Positions 1-9,553 of a stretch of DNA of 64,000 bases are shown piece by piece. Numbering within the stretch: position 1 is the first letter of the stretch; every line of letters begins with the position of its first letter. Location of the stretch: NCBI RefSeq assembly GCF_040500475.1, contig NZ_CP159358.1, positions 1,116,001-1,180,000 of the forward strand, in the 5' to 3' direction. This DNA comes from Bacillus sp. Bos-x628 (GTDB lineage: Bacteria > Bacillota > Bacilli > Bacillales > Bacillaceae). The position numbers and the translations under genes are program-made. The notes beneath the pieces are model-generated. The model was not told the DNA's origin. It did no database searches and saw only the letters and a list, made by a program, of their open reading frames with translations.

Positions 1-80
1 AATGATATTCAACTCGCTGGCTTATGTTAAGATAAAATGTCAGCTCGTCCTAAAGGACTCATGGTCGTTTTTTCGGCTAA

Positions 81-1049
81 TCATTTCCCAGCATACAGGT
101 GGCAAGCCACTTCATGTCCTTCGTCCACTTCTTGCAGTGTTGGTTTTCTTTCCGCACATACGTCCATAGCGGCTGGACATCTTGTCCGGAAAACACAGCC
201 GCTTGGCGGGTTCAATGGACTAGGGATTTCTCCTTTTAAGATGAACCTCTTCCGCCGATCTTCAATATCTGGATCAGGAATCGGGATGGCAGATAGGAGT
301 GCTTGCGTATATGGATGCAGTGGCGTCTCATATAAAGCATCACTGCTTGTCATTTCCACAAGATGCCCTAAATACATTACGCCAATTCTATCGCTAATAT
401 ACTTGACCATAGACAAATCATGAGCAATAAATAAATACGTCAGCCCTTCTTCTTTTTGTAATTGTTTCAATAAGTTGACGACTTGTGCTTGAACAGATAC
501 ATCGAGTGCTGAGATCGGCTCATCTGCCACAATACATTTCGGCGCTAAGGCGAGCGCTCGTGCAATGCCAATTCTCTGCCTTTGCCCACCGCTAAATTCA
601 TGCGGATAACGACTAGCAAAATCATAACTTAGACCCACCGATTCAAGCAGATCTTTTACACGCTCTATCCTTTTCTTTTGACTGCCATACAGATCATGAA
701 TTTCCATCGGTTCCAAAATGATATCTTTCACAGACAATCTAGGATTTAACGAAGAATAGGGATCTTGAAACACCATTTGAATTCGTCTATTAAAATCAAA
801 TTCCTCTCCCTTAGACAAGTGATGAAGGCTTTTCCCTTCATAGATCACCTCACCCTCTGTCGGGTCATAAAGCCTCATGAGCACTTTCCCAAGTGTGGAT
901 TTACCGCAACCAGACTCTCCAACTAGTCCAAAGGTTTCTCCTTGTTTTAACTGAAAAGAGACGCCATCCAGTGCTTTTAAAGTTTTTCCTTTTGATAGGT
1001 GAAAATGTTTTTTTACGTTTTTGACGTGTAAAAGCGGTTCGTGTGTCAT
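81..1049 (-). CDS. ykfD: Peptide ABC transporter ATPase YkfD
   Basis: ATP-binding subunit of the oligopeptide/dipeptide (OppF/DppF) class, 322 residues. Walker A GESGCGKST lies near residue 46, the signature SGGQRQRIGIARAL near 155 and Walker B CIVADEPISALD just after it. The C-terminal oligopeptide domain carries the Cys-rich GCVFRTRCPAAMDVC motif typical of this family, which often binds an iron-sulfur cluster. The start at 1049 is chosen because AAAGGAGGAG precedes it by 8 nt; a longer frame exists but would place its ATG before the ribosome site. Last gene of dppABCDE-ykfABCD, so it probably powers the same importer alongside DppD. It partly overlaps the upstream gap to ykfC by only 14 bp of intergenic space. 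Confidence 0.93.
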   Translation of the reverse strand: MTHEPLLHVKNVKKHFHLSKGKTLKALDGVSFQLKQGETFGLVGESGCGKSTLGKVLMRLYDPTEGEVIYEGKSLHHLSKGEEFDFNRRIQMVFQDPYSSLNPRLSVKDIILEPMEIHDLYGSQKKRIERVKDLLESVGLSYDFASRYPHEFSGGQRQRIGIARALALAPKCIVADEPISALDVSVQAQVVNLLKQLQKEEGLTYLFIAHDLSMVKYISDRIGVMYLGHLVEMTSSDALYETPLHPYTQALLSAIPIPDPDIEDRRKRFILKGEIPSPLNPPSGCVFRTRCPAAMDVCAERKPTLQEVDEGHEVACHLYAGK

Positions 1050-1063
1050 GGACATCTCCTCCT

Positions 1064-1963
1064 TTAACTTGACAAATATCGGCGTGCGCCCGCCCACTCT
1101 TTTTCATACGAGGTGCCAGACAAAGAGAGAAGCTCAACTTGCTTGCCGGTTTTTGGCGAGTGAAGCATCAGACCATTCCCAGCATAAATCCCCACATGGC
1201 GAACGGTTCCCTTTCCATTCTCATTTGCAAAAAACATTAAATCACCTGGCTCTAATTGGTTTGATGACACAGACTTTCCTTTGTTCGCTTGATCGCTTGC
1301 GTCTCTCGGTAATAAATATCCATACGCTTTGTACATGCTGTAGGCAAAGCCGGAACAATCATAGCCAAATCCGCTCATCCCTCCCCATAAGTATGGAAGT
1401 CCGATAAATTGTCTACCAGTTTTTACGACATCCTCTCCGCTGACAGAGTGAAGGTTTGTTGAAACTGGACGTACATCCGCTTTTGCGATTTCTCTTATTC
1501 CAACTGGAGTGAGAACATGATAGCAATCTCTTGTTTCTTCGATAGGCGTTAGTTCTGTTAAAAAACTAATGTCCATATCAGCTCTTCCTTTTTCATATAA
1601 AACGGCTATTTTCTTACAGACAATCAACGTTTGAGGTGGTTCTTTTTCTTCTGATACTAGTTTCAATTGTTGAACAGGAATATAACCAGGATAGCCTTGC
1701 TCATGTTTTCGGCTCGGCTGCCCAGGAATCACTACTTTCATCCATCCGTCTATTTCCTCTAATCCAATCACACGTTCTCCTAACAGCACTTGCGTTTGGA
1801 CTAGGTTCTCTTTACATAATGCCAACTTTTCTTCATAGGTTTGCTGGTCAATCCACTCTTTCATCTTAATGCGCTCTTGAAGAATTAACCTGTCCGATTG
1901 TCTTGGCGCTTGCGGCGTTGTCCATATATTGGCGACTGGAACGATTGACTCATAGATCATCAT
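1064..1963 (-). CDS. ykfC: Gamma-D-glutamyl-L-amino acid endopeptidase YkfC (NlpC/P60)
   Basis: Cytoplasmic cysteine peptidase of 299 residues that in B. subtilis and B. cereus cuts the D-gamma-Glu-diamino acid bond of murein peptides. No signal peptide is visible, which fits an intracellular recycling role. The N-terminal half holds SH3b-like segments (residues about 1-160); the C-terminal NlpC/P60 domain shows the catalytic Cys in YDCSGFAYSMYKAYG near residue 205, the His in GTVRHVGIYAGNG near 257, and a third polar residue (HSP) after it. It overlaps the ykfB stop by 4 bp, indicating translational coupling. Confidence 0.92.
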   Translation of the reverse strand: MMIYESIVPVANIWTTPQAPRQSDRLILQERIKMKEWIDQQTYEEKLALCKENLVQTQVLLGERVIGLEEIDGWMKVVIPGQPSRKHEQGYPGYIPVQQLKLVSEEKEPPQTLIVCKKIAVLYEKGRADMDISFLTELTPIEETRDCYHVLTPVGIREIAKADVRPVSTNLHSVSGEDVVKTGRQFIGLPYLWGGMSGFGYDCSGFAYSMYKAYGYLLPRDASDQANKGKSVSSNQLEPGDLMFFANENGKGTVRHVGIYAGNGLMLHSPKTGKQVELLSLSGTSYEKEWAGARRYLSS

Positions 1964-3039
1964 TGGATTCCTTTCACTCCTTTAATGCCTAACCCATGAT
2001 GTGGCGGGAAGGAAATATTTTTTCCTTGATACACGATACCTCCGTCTATCAAATCCTCCGTCAGCATAAGAGGGGCATCAAAGTCATAACGGGTGATATT
2101 CGGCTGGCTGGCGGCAAAATGAGCGGCAGCTGTTATGCCAAGTTTTGTCTCTATCATACTGCCAACCATGCACTTTACTCCGTATACTTCTGCTAAACTA
2201 TTGATTTTAAGTGCTTCTTTTATCCCGCCTGATTTCATCAGTTTTAAATTGATGACATCACAGCTTCTTGCTTCAAGTACCTTGATTGCGTCATTAAATC
2301 GAAAAATGCTTTCATCCGCCATGATCAATGTCTCTGTTGCTTCAGTTACCCGGCGCAAGCCTTCAATGTCTTCTTTATGCACAGGCTGCTCTACTAATTC
2401 AATATTCAGCTCCTCCATTTTCCGTATGGCAACAATTGCTTCTTTCCACGTCCAGCCTTGGTTTGCGTCAAGCCTAATATCAATGTCTGGTCCGACTTTT
2501 TCCCGAATTCGTTTGATGCGCTGAATATCGGTGTCTATGTCATCTTTTCCTACTTTTACCTTTAAGGTACGAAAGCCTTCAGACACATATTGCTTTGCAT
2601 CTTCCGCCATTTCTAACGGACGATTCACACTGACGGTGAAATCCGTTTCAAGCTGACTGCGATATCCACCAAGGTATTGATAAAGCGGGAGCCCTGCCTG
2701 CTTTGATAAACCATCATAAATGGCCATATCAATGGCAGCCTTTGCACTCGTGTTTCCAACGAGCAAGCGTTCTATTTTTGAAAAAATCTGTTCATAATGC
2801 ATCAGGGATTCGCCAATTAAAATTGGTTTGATCACCTCACAGATGGCATATTCAATACTCCCTAGCGTTTCGCCTGTAATAACCGTTGTTGGCACTGCCT
2901 CTCCATAGCTTCTTTCGCCTTGATCATATGTGATGCTCACAATAATTGATGTTGCATCATAAACCGTTCTCAAAGCGGTTTTGAAAGGTTTTTTAAGCGG
3001 TACAGTCGTTCTGAATGTACGAACATCAACGATTTTCAT
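1960..3039 (-). CDS. ykfB: L-Ala-D/L-Glu epimerase YkfB
   Basis: Enolase-superfamily dipeptide epimerase, 359 residues, converting L-Ala-D-Glu released from murein into L-Ala-L-Glu. The catalytic KxK motif is seen in TLKVKVGKDD near residue 160, metal ligands in RLDANQGW, ELVEQP and IMADES, and the second catalytic Lys in INLKLMKSGG. The start at 3039 overlaps the ykfA stop (ATGA), has AAGAGG upstream, and gives the family length; the open frame extends 55 codons further but that stretch lies inside ykfA. It acts between YkfA/YkfC cleavage and final dipeptide hydrolysis. Confidence 0.93.
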   Translation of the reverse strand: MKIVDVRTFRTTVPLKKPFKTALRTVYDATSIIVSITYDQGERSYGEAVPTTVITGETLGSIEYAICEVIKPILIGESLMHYEQIFSKIERLLVGNTSAKAAIDMAIYDGLSKQAGLPLYQYLGGYRSQLETDFTVSVNRPLEMAEDAKQYVSEGFRTLKVKVGKDDIDTDIQRIKRIREKVGPDIDIRLDANQGWTWKEAIVAIRKMEELNIELVEQPVHKEDIEGLRRVTEATETLIMADESIFRFNDAIKVLEARSCDVINLKLMKSGGIKEALKINSLAEVYGVKCMVGSMIETKLGITAAAHFAASQPNITRYDFDAPLMLTEDLIDGGIVYQGKNISFPPHHGLGIKGVKGIQ

Positions 3040-3977
3040 TTGATCGCCTCTTTTGCTACGACCCCTGGAGAAATGCGCAACGCTTTTCCTGTCGCATCTA
3101 GTACAGCCTGCGTGCCAATTGGAATGGCGAAGTTTGGAGATGAATGACCGATCTGAAATCCGCCGAGGGCGGGTTTCTTTTGCGGAAGGAGATAGGTTTC
3201 CCATAAATGTTCTAATGTCAATGACTGTTCTTTCTTTTGCGGTTCACATTGATGAAAATCCCCAACAATGAATCCAGCCGCATCATCTAGTTTGCCAGCG
3301 GACTTTAGATGCTGCATCATTCGGTCAATTTTATACGGCTCCTCATCAATATCTTCAATTAACAGAAGTTTTCCTTTTATATCTATTTCAAACGGTGTGC
3401 CAAGTGTTGTCACAATGAGCGCAAGATTTCCTCCCATGATCTCCCCTGAGGCGGTTCCTTGATAGATGGTTTTAAGAGGAGATAGATGATTGGCATACGT
3501 AAAGGGCTTTGGCGTGAAAAGCTGTAAAAAGGTATCCTTCGTATACGGATGTACCTGCTCATCTCCCACATCAGATGAGAGCATCGGGCCATGAAAGGTA
3601 ATCAAACCTGTCTGTTGATGTATCGCAATATGTAAAAAAGTAATATCACTATAGCCCCAGAAAATTTTCGGGTTCTTACGAATCAAGTCATAATTGATGG
3701 CTTCCGCAATTCTCCCAGTTCCATACCCCCCGCAAGCACAAAGAATGGCTTTCACTTTTGGGTCTTGAAACATGTCATGCAGATCTTCCACTCGTTCATA
3801 ATCATGACCTGCTAAATAACCATAACGACGATGAATATGTTTTCCTTGCTTGACCTTCAGTCCAAGCCTTTCTAGAAAGGCTATGCCTTTTGCTAATTTC
3901 ATTTCATCAGGCGGGCTTGCTGGTGCAATAATGCCCACCGTATCCCCTCTTTGAAGTGCCGCTGGATGCTGGTTCAT
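3036..3977 (-). CDS. ykfA: Murein tetrapeptide LD-carboxypeptidase YkfA
   Basis: Peptidase family S66 protein of 313 residues, expected to trim the terminal D-Ala from murein tetrapeptides in the cytosol. The nucleophile Ser region appears as FWGYSDITFLHIA near residue 113 preceded by the conserved CACGGYGTGRIAEAI turn; the Glu/His pair expected near the C terminus is represented by LLIEDIDEEPYKIDR and GFQIGHSSPNFAIPIG. Located between dppE and ykfB; a modest hairpin separates it from dppE, so the ykf half of the operon may be expressed at a lower level than dpp. Confidence 0.9.
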   Translation of the reverse strand: MNQHPAALQRGDTVGIIAPASPPDEMKLAKGIAFLERLGLKVKQGKHIHRRYGYLAGHDYERVEDLHDMFQDPKVKAILCACGGYGTGRIAEAINYDLIRKNPKIFWGYSDITFLHIAIHQQTGLITFHGPMLSSDVGDEQVHPYTKDTFLQLFTPKPFTYANHLSPLKTIYQGTASGEIMGGNLALIVTTLGTPFEIDIKGKLLLIEDIDEEPYKIDRMMQHLKSAGKLDDAAGFIVGDFHQCEPQKKEQSLTLEHLWETYLLPQKKPALGGFQIGHSSPNFAIPIGTQAVLDATGKALRISPGVVAKEAIK

Positions 3978-4048
3978 GCCTGATCCCTTCCTTCTGCTTT
4001 GTTTCTTTCAATCTATGGGCATTTTCTCCATAACATGAACGAATAAAT

Positions 4049-4082
4049 GAACAGACGCTTTTTTCAGAAAGCGTCCGTTCAT
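4049..4082 (-). terminator. Hairpin between dppE and ykfA
   Basis: Imperfect stem-loop with arms GACGCTTT and AAAGCGTC read on the minus strand after the dppE stop. The following bases (CATTTATTCG) are only moderately U-rich, so partial termination is more likely than a full stop; ykf genes downstream have no other obvious promoter. Confidence 0.55.
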
Positions 4083-4094
4083 CTCAATTTACTT

Positions 4095-5711
4095 TTAATC
4101 TACCTGTGCCCATTTTAATTCGATATACCCCACTGGATGACGAACGATTCCCTTCACCCCTTCTTTTTGAAGATATACTTGATTATAAAAATGAATTGGA
4201 ATGATCGGCGCTTCCTCCATTAGCAATTTCTCTGCGTCATGCAAGATGCCACTTCTTTTTTGCTCATCAGCTTCTCGTCTCGCCTTTTTAATCATTTGGT
4301 CATACTTTTCGTTCGTCCATCCTGTCCGGTTCATGGCATTACCTGTTTGGAAGCTCTCTAGGAAATTGATCGGGTCGGCATAGTCTGCTAAAAATGAACT
4401 TTGCGAGAATTGGAATTTGAGAGCCTTTTGATCTTCTGCGAACACATTCGCTTCCATATTAGCAAGTTTGATGTCTACACCTAGAGTCTCTTTTAATTGT
4501 TGCTGAATGGCTTCTGCTTTTTTCTTATTCTCAGGCTTCGTGCTGTATGTTAATGTGACGGGCGGAAGCTTTGAATAGTTTTCTTCCTTTAGCCCTTTTT
4601 CCAACAGCTTAGCCGCTTCATCAGGATCATATGTCACAAGGTCTCCGCCAGCTTCTCTAAAATCTTCTCCATCTATGTCTAAAATGCCTGGCGACACGAA
4701 AGCACGTGCCGGTTTCTCACCATTTTTTGTCACATAATCAACAATATCTTGCGGGTTGATCGCCATTTGAAAGGCTTTGCGAATGTTTTTGTTTTGAAAG
4801 GGCTCCATATTAACATTCAAACGGTAAAAGAACAATCCTGCCTGATCCTCGATCTGTACATCTTTACTTTTCAGAAGGTCTTCACTTCGCTCTGCTGGTA
4901 CAAAAGCAGTATCTAAATCTCCTGATTGAAACATTTGATAATCAGTATTTCGGTCACTGATCATCAGCCATTTCACTTGATCCAGTTTGACTTCTTGTTG
5001 ATCCCAATACGTCTCACTTTTCTTCATGGTGAAGCTCTCATCATGCTTCCATTCCGTCAGCTTAAACGGTCCATTTCCAACAAATGTTTTGGCGTTCTTT
5101 GCCCAGTTCGGGTCCTTTTCAACCAGCTTCTGATTGACAGGGAAAAAGGCAGGGTTCGCAACAATGTTCAAGAAAGATTTCTGCGGGAACGCAAGTGTTA
5201 CTTTCAGCGTTTTGTCATTGACAGCGCTGACTTTCACGTCTTCTTTCTTTCCTTTTCCGCTGTTAAATGCTTCGCCTCCATCAATCATATAAGCTAAAAA
5301 CGCTGCGGAAGAACCTGTTTTAGGATCTAACAGACGTTTCCAAGCATATTCAAAGTCGCTTGCTAGTACGGGGTCACCATTAGACCACTTAATACCATCT
5401 CTTAAATGAAATGTGTATGTTTTCCCATCATCTGAGATCTCCCATTTTTCAGCCATCGCTGGAGATGGCTCATGTTTTTCATCTAATCTCGTTAAACCTT
5501 CCATTAAGTTATTTAGCCCTTGCCAAGATACATTATTAAAGCCGATTGGCGGATCAAACGAAGTAGGTTCATCTTCATTATTTAATGTTAAGACCTTTTC
5601 GCCACTCGTATTGCTAGCCGACCCTTTGCCAGCCTGCTCATTGGCTGTACATCCGACGAGCATGATCATAGACAGTAAAAATACACTCACAATCCATCCT
5701 CTTTTTATCAT
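4095..5711 (-). CDS. dppE: Dipeptide-binding lipoprotein DppE
   Basis: Solute-binding component of the dipeptide ABC importer (SBP family 5, OppA-like), 538 residues. The N terminus is a lipoprotein signal with lipobox LVGC, Cys at about residue 21, so the mature protein is anchored to the outer face of the membrane. The family signature region WSNGDPVLASDFEYAWKRLL is present near residue 107. In B. subtilis DppE binds dipeptides and murein tripeptide and can carry haem precursors such as 5-aminolevulinate in related systems. The ATG overlaps the dppD stop by 4 bp. Confidence 0.93.
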   Translation of the reverse strand: MIKRGWIVSVFLLSMIMLVGCTANEQAGKGSASNTSGEKVLTLNNEDEPTSFDPPIGFNNVSWQGLNNLMEGLTRLDEKHEPSPAMAEKWEISDDGKTYTFHLRDGIKWSNGDPVLASDFEYAWKRLLDPKTGSSAAFLAYMIDGGEAFNSGKGKKEDVKVSAVNDKTLKVTLAFPQKSFLNIVANPAFFPVNQKLVEKDPNWAKNAKTFVGNGPFKLTEWKHDESFTMKKSETYWDQQEVKLDQVKWLMISDRNTDYQMFQSGDLDTAFVPAERSEDLLKSKDVQIEDQAGLFFYRLNVNMEPFQNKNIRKAFQMAINPQDIVDYVTKNGEKPARAFVSPGILDIDGEDFREAGGDLVTYDPDEAAKLLEKGLKEENYSKLPPVTLTYSTKPENKKKAEAIQQQLKETLGVDIKLANMEANVFAEDQKALKFQFSQSSFLADYADPINFLESFQTGNAMNRTGWTNEKYDQMIKKARREADEQKRSGILHDAEKLLMEEAPIIPIHFYNQVYLQKEGVKGIVRHPVGYIELKWAQVD

Positions 5712-6721
5712 TTGAAACTCCCCCTTTGTGTTGAAGAAAAAACAACATGTTTCGCTCGTTCATCCTGCAGCCAGCAATGAACCGTATGTGTATGTGAACG
5801 TTCTGTTTCATGCGGCATGATATGATCACAAACTTCCATGGCATAAAGGCAACGTTCTGTATATGGACAGCCCTTCGGTGGAGCGAATAAGTCTGGCGGG
5901 CTTCCTTCGATGGGAATCAATTCATCTTTCATATCAAGCCTAGGAACAGATTGCAGCAACCCTTTTGTATAAGGATGCTGAGGGCTGTAAAAAATATCCC
6001 GCCTCGTTCCTATTTCTACTATTTTCCCGCCGTACATCACAGCCACTCGATCTGCCACTTGAGCAACCACACCTAAGTCATGTGTGATTAATATGATGGT
6101 GACACCTGTTTTTTTTTGAATGTCTTTAAATAGTTCTAAAATTTGCGCTTGAATGGTGACATCTAGTGCTGTTGTTGGTTCATCTGCAATGAGCACCTGC
6201 GGCTTACAAATGAGCGCCATCGCAATCATTAATCTTTGTCTCATCCCCCCGCTGAACTGATGCGGATATTGCTTCAATCGCTCAACCGGCTGCGGAATTC
6301 CAACTAATTCTAGCATCCGAATGGCTGCCTGTTTGACTTCTTTTTTCGTCAGCTTCTGATGTTCTTTTGCCGCCTCCATAAGCTGATCACCAATGGTCAG
6401 TGTCGGATTGAGTGCCGTCATAGGGTCTTGGAAGATCATAGAGATCTCTTCCCCCCGTATCGCCCTCATCTCTTTTTCAGATAAGGAAAGCAAATTTTGA
6501 TTTTGAAACCAAATTTCTCCCTGATCTACACTGGCACTGTACTTCGGCAAAAGCTGCATGATACTTTGTGATGTTACACTTTTTCCGCACCCCGATTCCC
6601 CAACGATGGCCAGTGTCTCTTTTTCATACACATCAATATTCACCCCGCGTACCGCTTGTACAGAACCTCCATATGTCTGAAAGCTGACATGTAGATCTAT
6701 GATTTGAAGGATTTTTTTCAA
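5708..6721 (-). CDS. dppD: Dipeptide ABC transporter ATPase DppD
   Basis: ATPase subunit of 337 residues. Walker A GESGCGKSVT near residue 41, signature FSGGMRQRLMIAMAL near 155 and Walker B VLIADEPTTALDVT are intact, followed by the C-terminal Cys motif GCPYTERCLYAMEVC of the OppD/DppD group. The start codon is TTG at 6721, supported by AGAGGTG 8 nt upstream. It pairs with DppB/DppC as membrane partners; YkfD at the operon end is the probable second ATPase, since these importers normally use an ATPase heterodimer. Confidence 0.93.
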   Translation of the reverse strand: MKKILQIIDLHVSFQTYGGSVQAVRGVNIDVYEKETLAIVGESGCGKSVTSQSIMQLLPKYSASVDQGEIWFQNQNLLSLSEKEMRAIRGEEISMIFQDPMTALNPTLTIGDQLMEAAKEHQKLTKKEVKQAAIRMLELVGIPQPVERLKQYPHQFSGGMRQRLMIAMALICKPQVLIADEPTTALDVTIQAQILELFKDIQKKTGVTIILITHDLGVVAQVADRVAVMYGGKIVEIGTRRDIFYSPQHPYTKGLLQSVPRLDMKDELIPIEGSPPDLFAPPKGCPYTERCLYAMEVCDHIMPHETERSHTHTVHCWLQDERAKHVVFSSTQRGSFK

Positions 6722-6728
6722 AGCGTGT

Positions 6729-7691
6729 TCACCTCTTCATCTTTGGATCAAGTGCATCTTGCAAGCCATCACCTAAACTATTGAAACAAAACATGGTCAA
6801 CGAAATAAAAAATGCGGGGAAAAACAAACGCCACCAGTAATTGTTTTCCGATATGATAGTTGGAAGTGCATCATTTGCCATAACCCCCCAGCTTGCAAAC
6901 GGTGCTTGAATACCTAACCCAAGAAAGCTTAAGAAAGCTTCGGCGAATATTGCCGTTGGTACAGTCAGCGTCATTTGAACAATAATGGGCCCCATCGTAT
7001 TTGGCAGTAAGTTCCGGCGGATAATTCTAAGGCTTTTTGCGCCAAAGGTTTTAGATGCAAGCACGTATTCTTGGTTCTTCAACTGGAGAACCTGACCTCT
7101 GACAATCCTCGCCATTCCAATCCATCCTGTCACCGTCAGCGCAACGATAATGGTGAGAAGCCCCGGTCCCATGAGCACCATCAATAAAATGACGACTAAT
7201 AAATAAGGTAAACCGTAGAGCACCTCGACGATACGCATCATGACATGATCGTATTGACCTCCTTTATAACCAGCGATTCCGCCATAAATGACCCCAATGG
7301 CAAAATCAATGAGCGCGGCCATCACTCCAACAAACAAAGAAATTCGCGCCCCATACCACGTGCGTGTGAATACATCTCGTCCTAGTTCATCTGTTCCAAA
7401 CCAGTGAGTAGATGACGGTGGTAAGTTTTGCATTGAAAGACGTTGCTCCGTTACACCATCTGGCGCAATTAAGGGACCTGCTATCGCCATGATAAAAAGA
7501 AAGATCAGCACCGATAGACTAAACATGGCAAGTTTATTTTGCTTGAGCCTTCTCCAAGTGTCTGCCCAATAAGAAAGAGAAGGCCTTTTGATGGCATGGG
7601 CCCCGCCTTTCTTTTTGACTCTAGGAGAAAACCATTCGTCAGGCACTTCATGTGCTCGATTGGTCTGATCCTGCTGAAGGTTTATGCTCAT
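6729..7691 (-). CDS. dppC: Dipeptide ABC transporter permease DppC
   Basis: Inner-membrane permease, 320 residues, with an N-terminal cytosolic extension (about 55 residues) followed by six predicted membrane spans. The ATPase-contact EAA loop is visible as VLASKTFGAKSLRIIRRNLLPN near residue 215 and the oligopeptide-permease N-terminal region FGTDELGRDVFTRTWYGAR near residue 95. Its ATG overlaps the dppB stop. Forms the translocation channel with DppB. Confidence 0.92.
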   Translation of the reverse strand: MSINLQQDQTNRAHEVPDEWFSPRVKKKGGAHAIKRPSLSYWADTWRRLKQNKLAMFSLSVLIFLFIMAIAGPLIAPDGVTEQRLSMQNLPPSSTHWFGTDELGRDVFTRTWYGARISLFVGVMAALIDFAIGVIYGGIAGYKGGQYDHVMMRIVEVLYGLPYLLVVILLMVLMGPGLLTIIVALTVTGWIGMARIVRGQVLQLKNQEYVLASKTFGAKSLRIIRRNLLPNTMGPIIVQMTLTVPTAIFAEAFLSFLGLGIQAPFASWGVMANDALPTIISENNYWWRLFFPAFFISLTMFCFNSLGDGLQDALDPKMKR

Positions 7692-8623
7692 GCCTTTCCT
7701 CCTTTCTGATGCAGTTGAATTCTTGGATCAAGCAGACTATAGGCCACATCTACAATAAAGAGCAGTATAATTAAGATCAGACTGTAGAAAACGGTGGTAC
7801 CCATGATCACAGGATAATCACGGTTGTTAATACTTTCGACAAAGTATTTTCCCATCCCAGGAATGGCAAATATTTTTTCAATGACAAAACTCCCCGTTAA
7901 AATACTTGCTACAAGTGTTCCAAGAATGGTAATAACAGGTAATAGCGCGTTACGTAAGGCATGTTTGAACACAATTTTAAATGGTGATAATCCTTTTGCT
8001 TTTGCAGTGCGAATATAATCCTGCGTCAGCACCTCAATCATGCTCGATCTTGTTAATCGAGCAATGATCGCCATAGGACCGACAGCAAGAGCTGTCGTTG
8101 GGAGCACCATATGCATCGGGCTTGTCCACATTGCGGCAGGGAAAATGTGTATATTTACAGCTAGTTGCTGAATCAATAAGGTAGCAAAAATAAAGTTTGG
8201 AATAGATATACCAAAAACAGCGAAGGTCATGGCAATATAATCAATCAATCCATTATGCCGAAGGGCAGCAATAACCCCTAACAGGATACCGGAGATGACG
8301 GCAATCAAAATTGAAATAAGGCCAAGTTCTAATGATACTGGGAAACCTCTCGCCAATAGATCATTGACGCTTTCAGAAGGTTTTTTAATGGAAGGACCAA
8401 AATCAAAGGTAACGATCGATTTTAAATAGATGACATATTGAATGTAAAGTGGTTCGTCTAAGTGATAGTAGTTTTCGAGGTTTTGTTGGACGATTTCGTT
8501 TGTATTTCGTTCTTCATTGAAGGGCGATCCTGGGATGACCTTCATTAAAATAAACGTTAAAGTCGTAATGGTTAAAATCGTGGCAATCATTGCAATAAAG
8601 CGCCTGAGCAAAAAACTGGTCAT
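7688..8623 (-). CDS. dppB: Dipeptide ABC transporter permease DppB
   Basis: Permease of 311 residues with the classic DppB/OppB N-terminal membrane helix (RRFIAMIATILTITTLTFIL), a long extracytoplasmic segment, then five further spans. The EAA loop YIRTAKAKGLSPFKIVFKHA lies near residue 203. A strong ribosome site GAGGGGGAG precedes the ATG. Located directly after dppA with a 17 bp gap. Confidence 0.92.
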   Translation of the reverse strand: MTSFLLRRFIAMIATILTITTLTFILMKVIPGSPFNEERNTNEIVQQNLENYYHLDEPLYIQYVIYLKSIVTFDFGPSIKKPSESVNDLLARGFPVSLELGLISILIAVISGILLGVIAALRHNGLIDYIAMTFAVFGISIPNFIFATLLIQQLAVNIHIFPAAMWTSPMHMVLPTTALAVGPMAIIARLTRSSMIEVLTQDYIRTAKAKGLSPFKIVFKHALRNALLPVITILGTLVASILTGSFVIEKIFAIPGMGKYFVESINNRDYPVIMGTTVFYSLILIILLFIVDVAYSLLDPRIQLHQKGGKA

Positions 8624-8640
8624 CTACGTCTCCCCCTCGC

Positions 8641-9465
8641 TTAACAAAATGTTGTACGTGCGGCAAGCTCCGTCATGACAAGCATCGCTTGATAGGCTTC
8701 TAGTATATTATTCGCTTGATACGTTACCGTGGTTGTTCCTTCTTCGATGACAGTACCAGGCATTAAACTGGCCCATTCAGCTTGTCCATAATTGGCGAAC
8801 TCGATCTTGAGCAGTGGATGATCAGGAGGCGTCAGCGGCTTCATAAGATGAATATGTTTCATGGCGGCTTCCACTTGTTGCGCAATGTGTTTGTGCACTT
8901 TCGCTGGTGTAAAGCATTTCACTGCTGATCTTGAGATGGTTTCTTTGACTGCGACTGTTTTTACGCCAGGCATCAGCTTTTCCGCTTCAAGAGCTGCTTG
9001 GTCGTCTCCGCATACAAGAATCACTGGAACACCATAGTATCCAGCCACATACGCATTAAAGCCCATCTCACCAATAGGATGATCATTTATGTAAAAATGC
9101 CTGACACCAAAAATCATACTGTGTGACATGACACCTTTCACAGATGCTCTTGCATGATAGCCTAAAAAAACAGCCGCATCATAGGTTTCATCTAGTCCTT
9201 GAACCATTGAATAAGGCTTCACATCGCCTGAGATAAGTAACGCTTCATCATGAAGCTCTTCAATTAAAAGGTTATTCATTTTGGAATGACTGTCATTGAC
9301 CAAAATATCGGTTGCACCATTTTGAAAAAGAGCATCCACACATGCATTCACTTCAGCAGTCATCATCTTTCTGCCTCGCTCATAATTGTGCTGACGGCTA
9401 TCAACAAATGTATGATCAGCTAGACCAGTAATTCCCTCCATATCGACAGATACATAAAGCTTCAT
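8641..9465 (-). CDS. dppA: D-aminopeptidase DppA
   Basis: Zinc-dependent D-amino-acid peptidase of family M55; the B. subtilis enzyme forms a self-compartmentalising decamer and hydrolyses D-Ala dipeptides. Motifs seen are VDMEGITG near the N terminus (metal ligands Asp and Glu), LVNDSHSKMNN near residue 62 and the His in FLGYHARA near residue 104. The start at 9465 gives 274 residues, equal to the B. subtilis protein, and sits 6 nt after AAGGGGG; the in-frame ATG two codons upstream lies too close to that site. First gene of the dpp-ykf operon. Confidence 0.93.
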   Translation of the reverse strand: MKLYVSVDMEGITGLADHTFVDSRQHNYERGRKMMTAEVNACVDALFQNGATDILVNDSHSKMNNLLIEELHDEALLISGDVKPYSMVQGLDETYDAAVFLGYHARASVKGVMSHSMIFGVRHFYINDHPIGEMGFNAYVAGYYGVPVILVCGDDQAALEAEKLMPGVKTVAVKETISRSAVKCFTPAKVHKHIAQQVEAAMKHIHLMKPLTPPDHPLLKIEFANYGQAEWASLMPGTVIEEGTTTVTYQANNILEAYQAMLVMTELAARTTFC

Positions 9466-9511
9466 CCCCATCCCCCTTAAATTAAATGAAAAATTTGTGT
9501 ATATTTTTCTA

Positions 9512-9553
9512 AATTTTCTAAAAAATTATATGAGAACTTGATTGATTTTTCAA
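9512..9553 (-). promoter_or_regulatory. dppA promoter with overlapping CodY-type box
   Basis: On the minus strand a -35 TTGAAA (9548-9553) and -10 TATAAT (9525-9530) are 17 bp apart. Directly overlapping the -10 and start point is ATTTTTTAGAAAATT (9512-9526), which differs from the CodY consensus AATTTTCWGAAAATT at two positions; a second partial match, TTCTGAATTTG, lies just upstream. The B. subtilis dpp operon is a known CodY target, so nutrient-limitation induction is expected here too. The site assignment is by eye. Confidence 0.75.

Noticed and set aside
1960..3204. Longer ykfB reading frame beginning at 3204
   Set aside because: The extra 55 codons lie inside ykfA in another frame; the start overlapping the ykfA stop has the ribosome site and family length.
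3978..4094. A separate promoter for ykfABCD
   Set aside because: Only a hairpin was found; no -35/-10 pair convincing enough to call.
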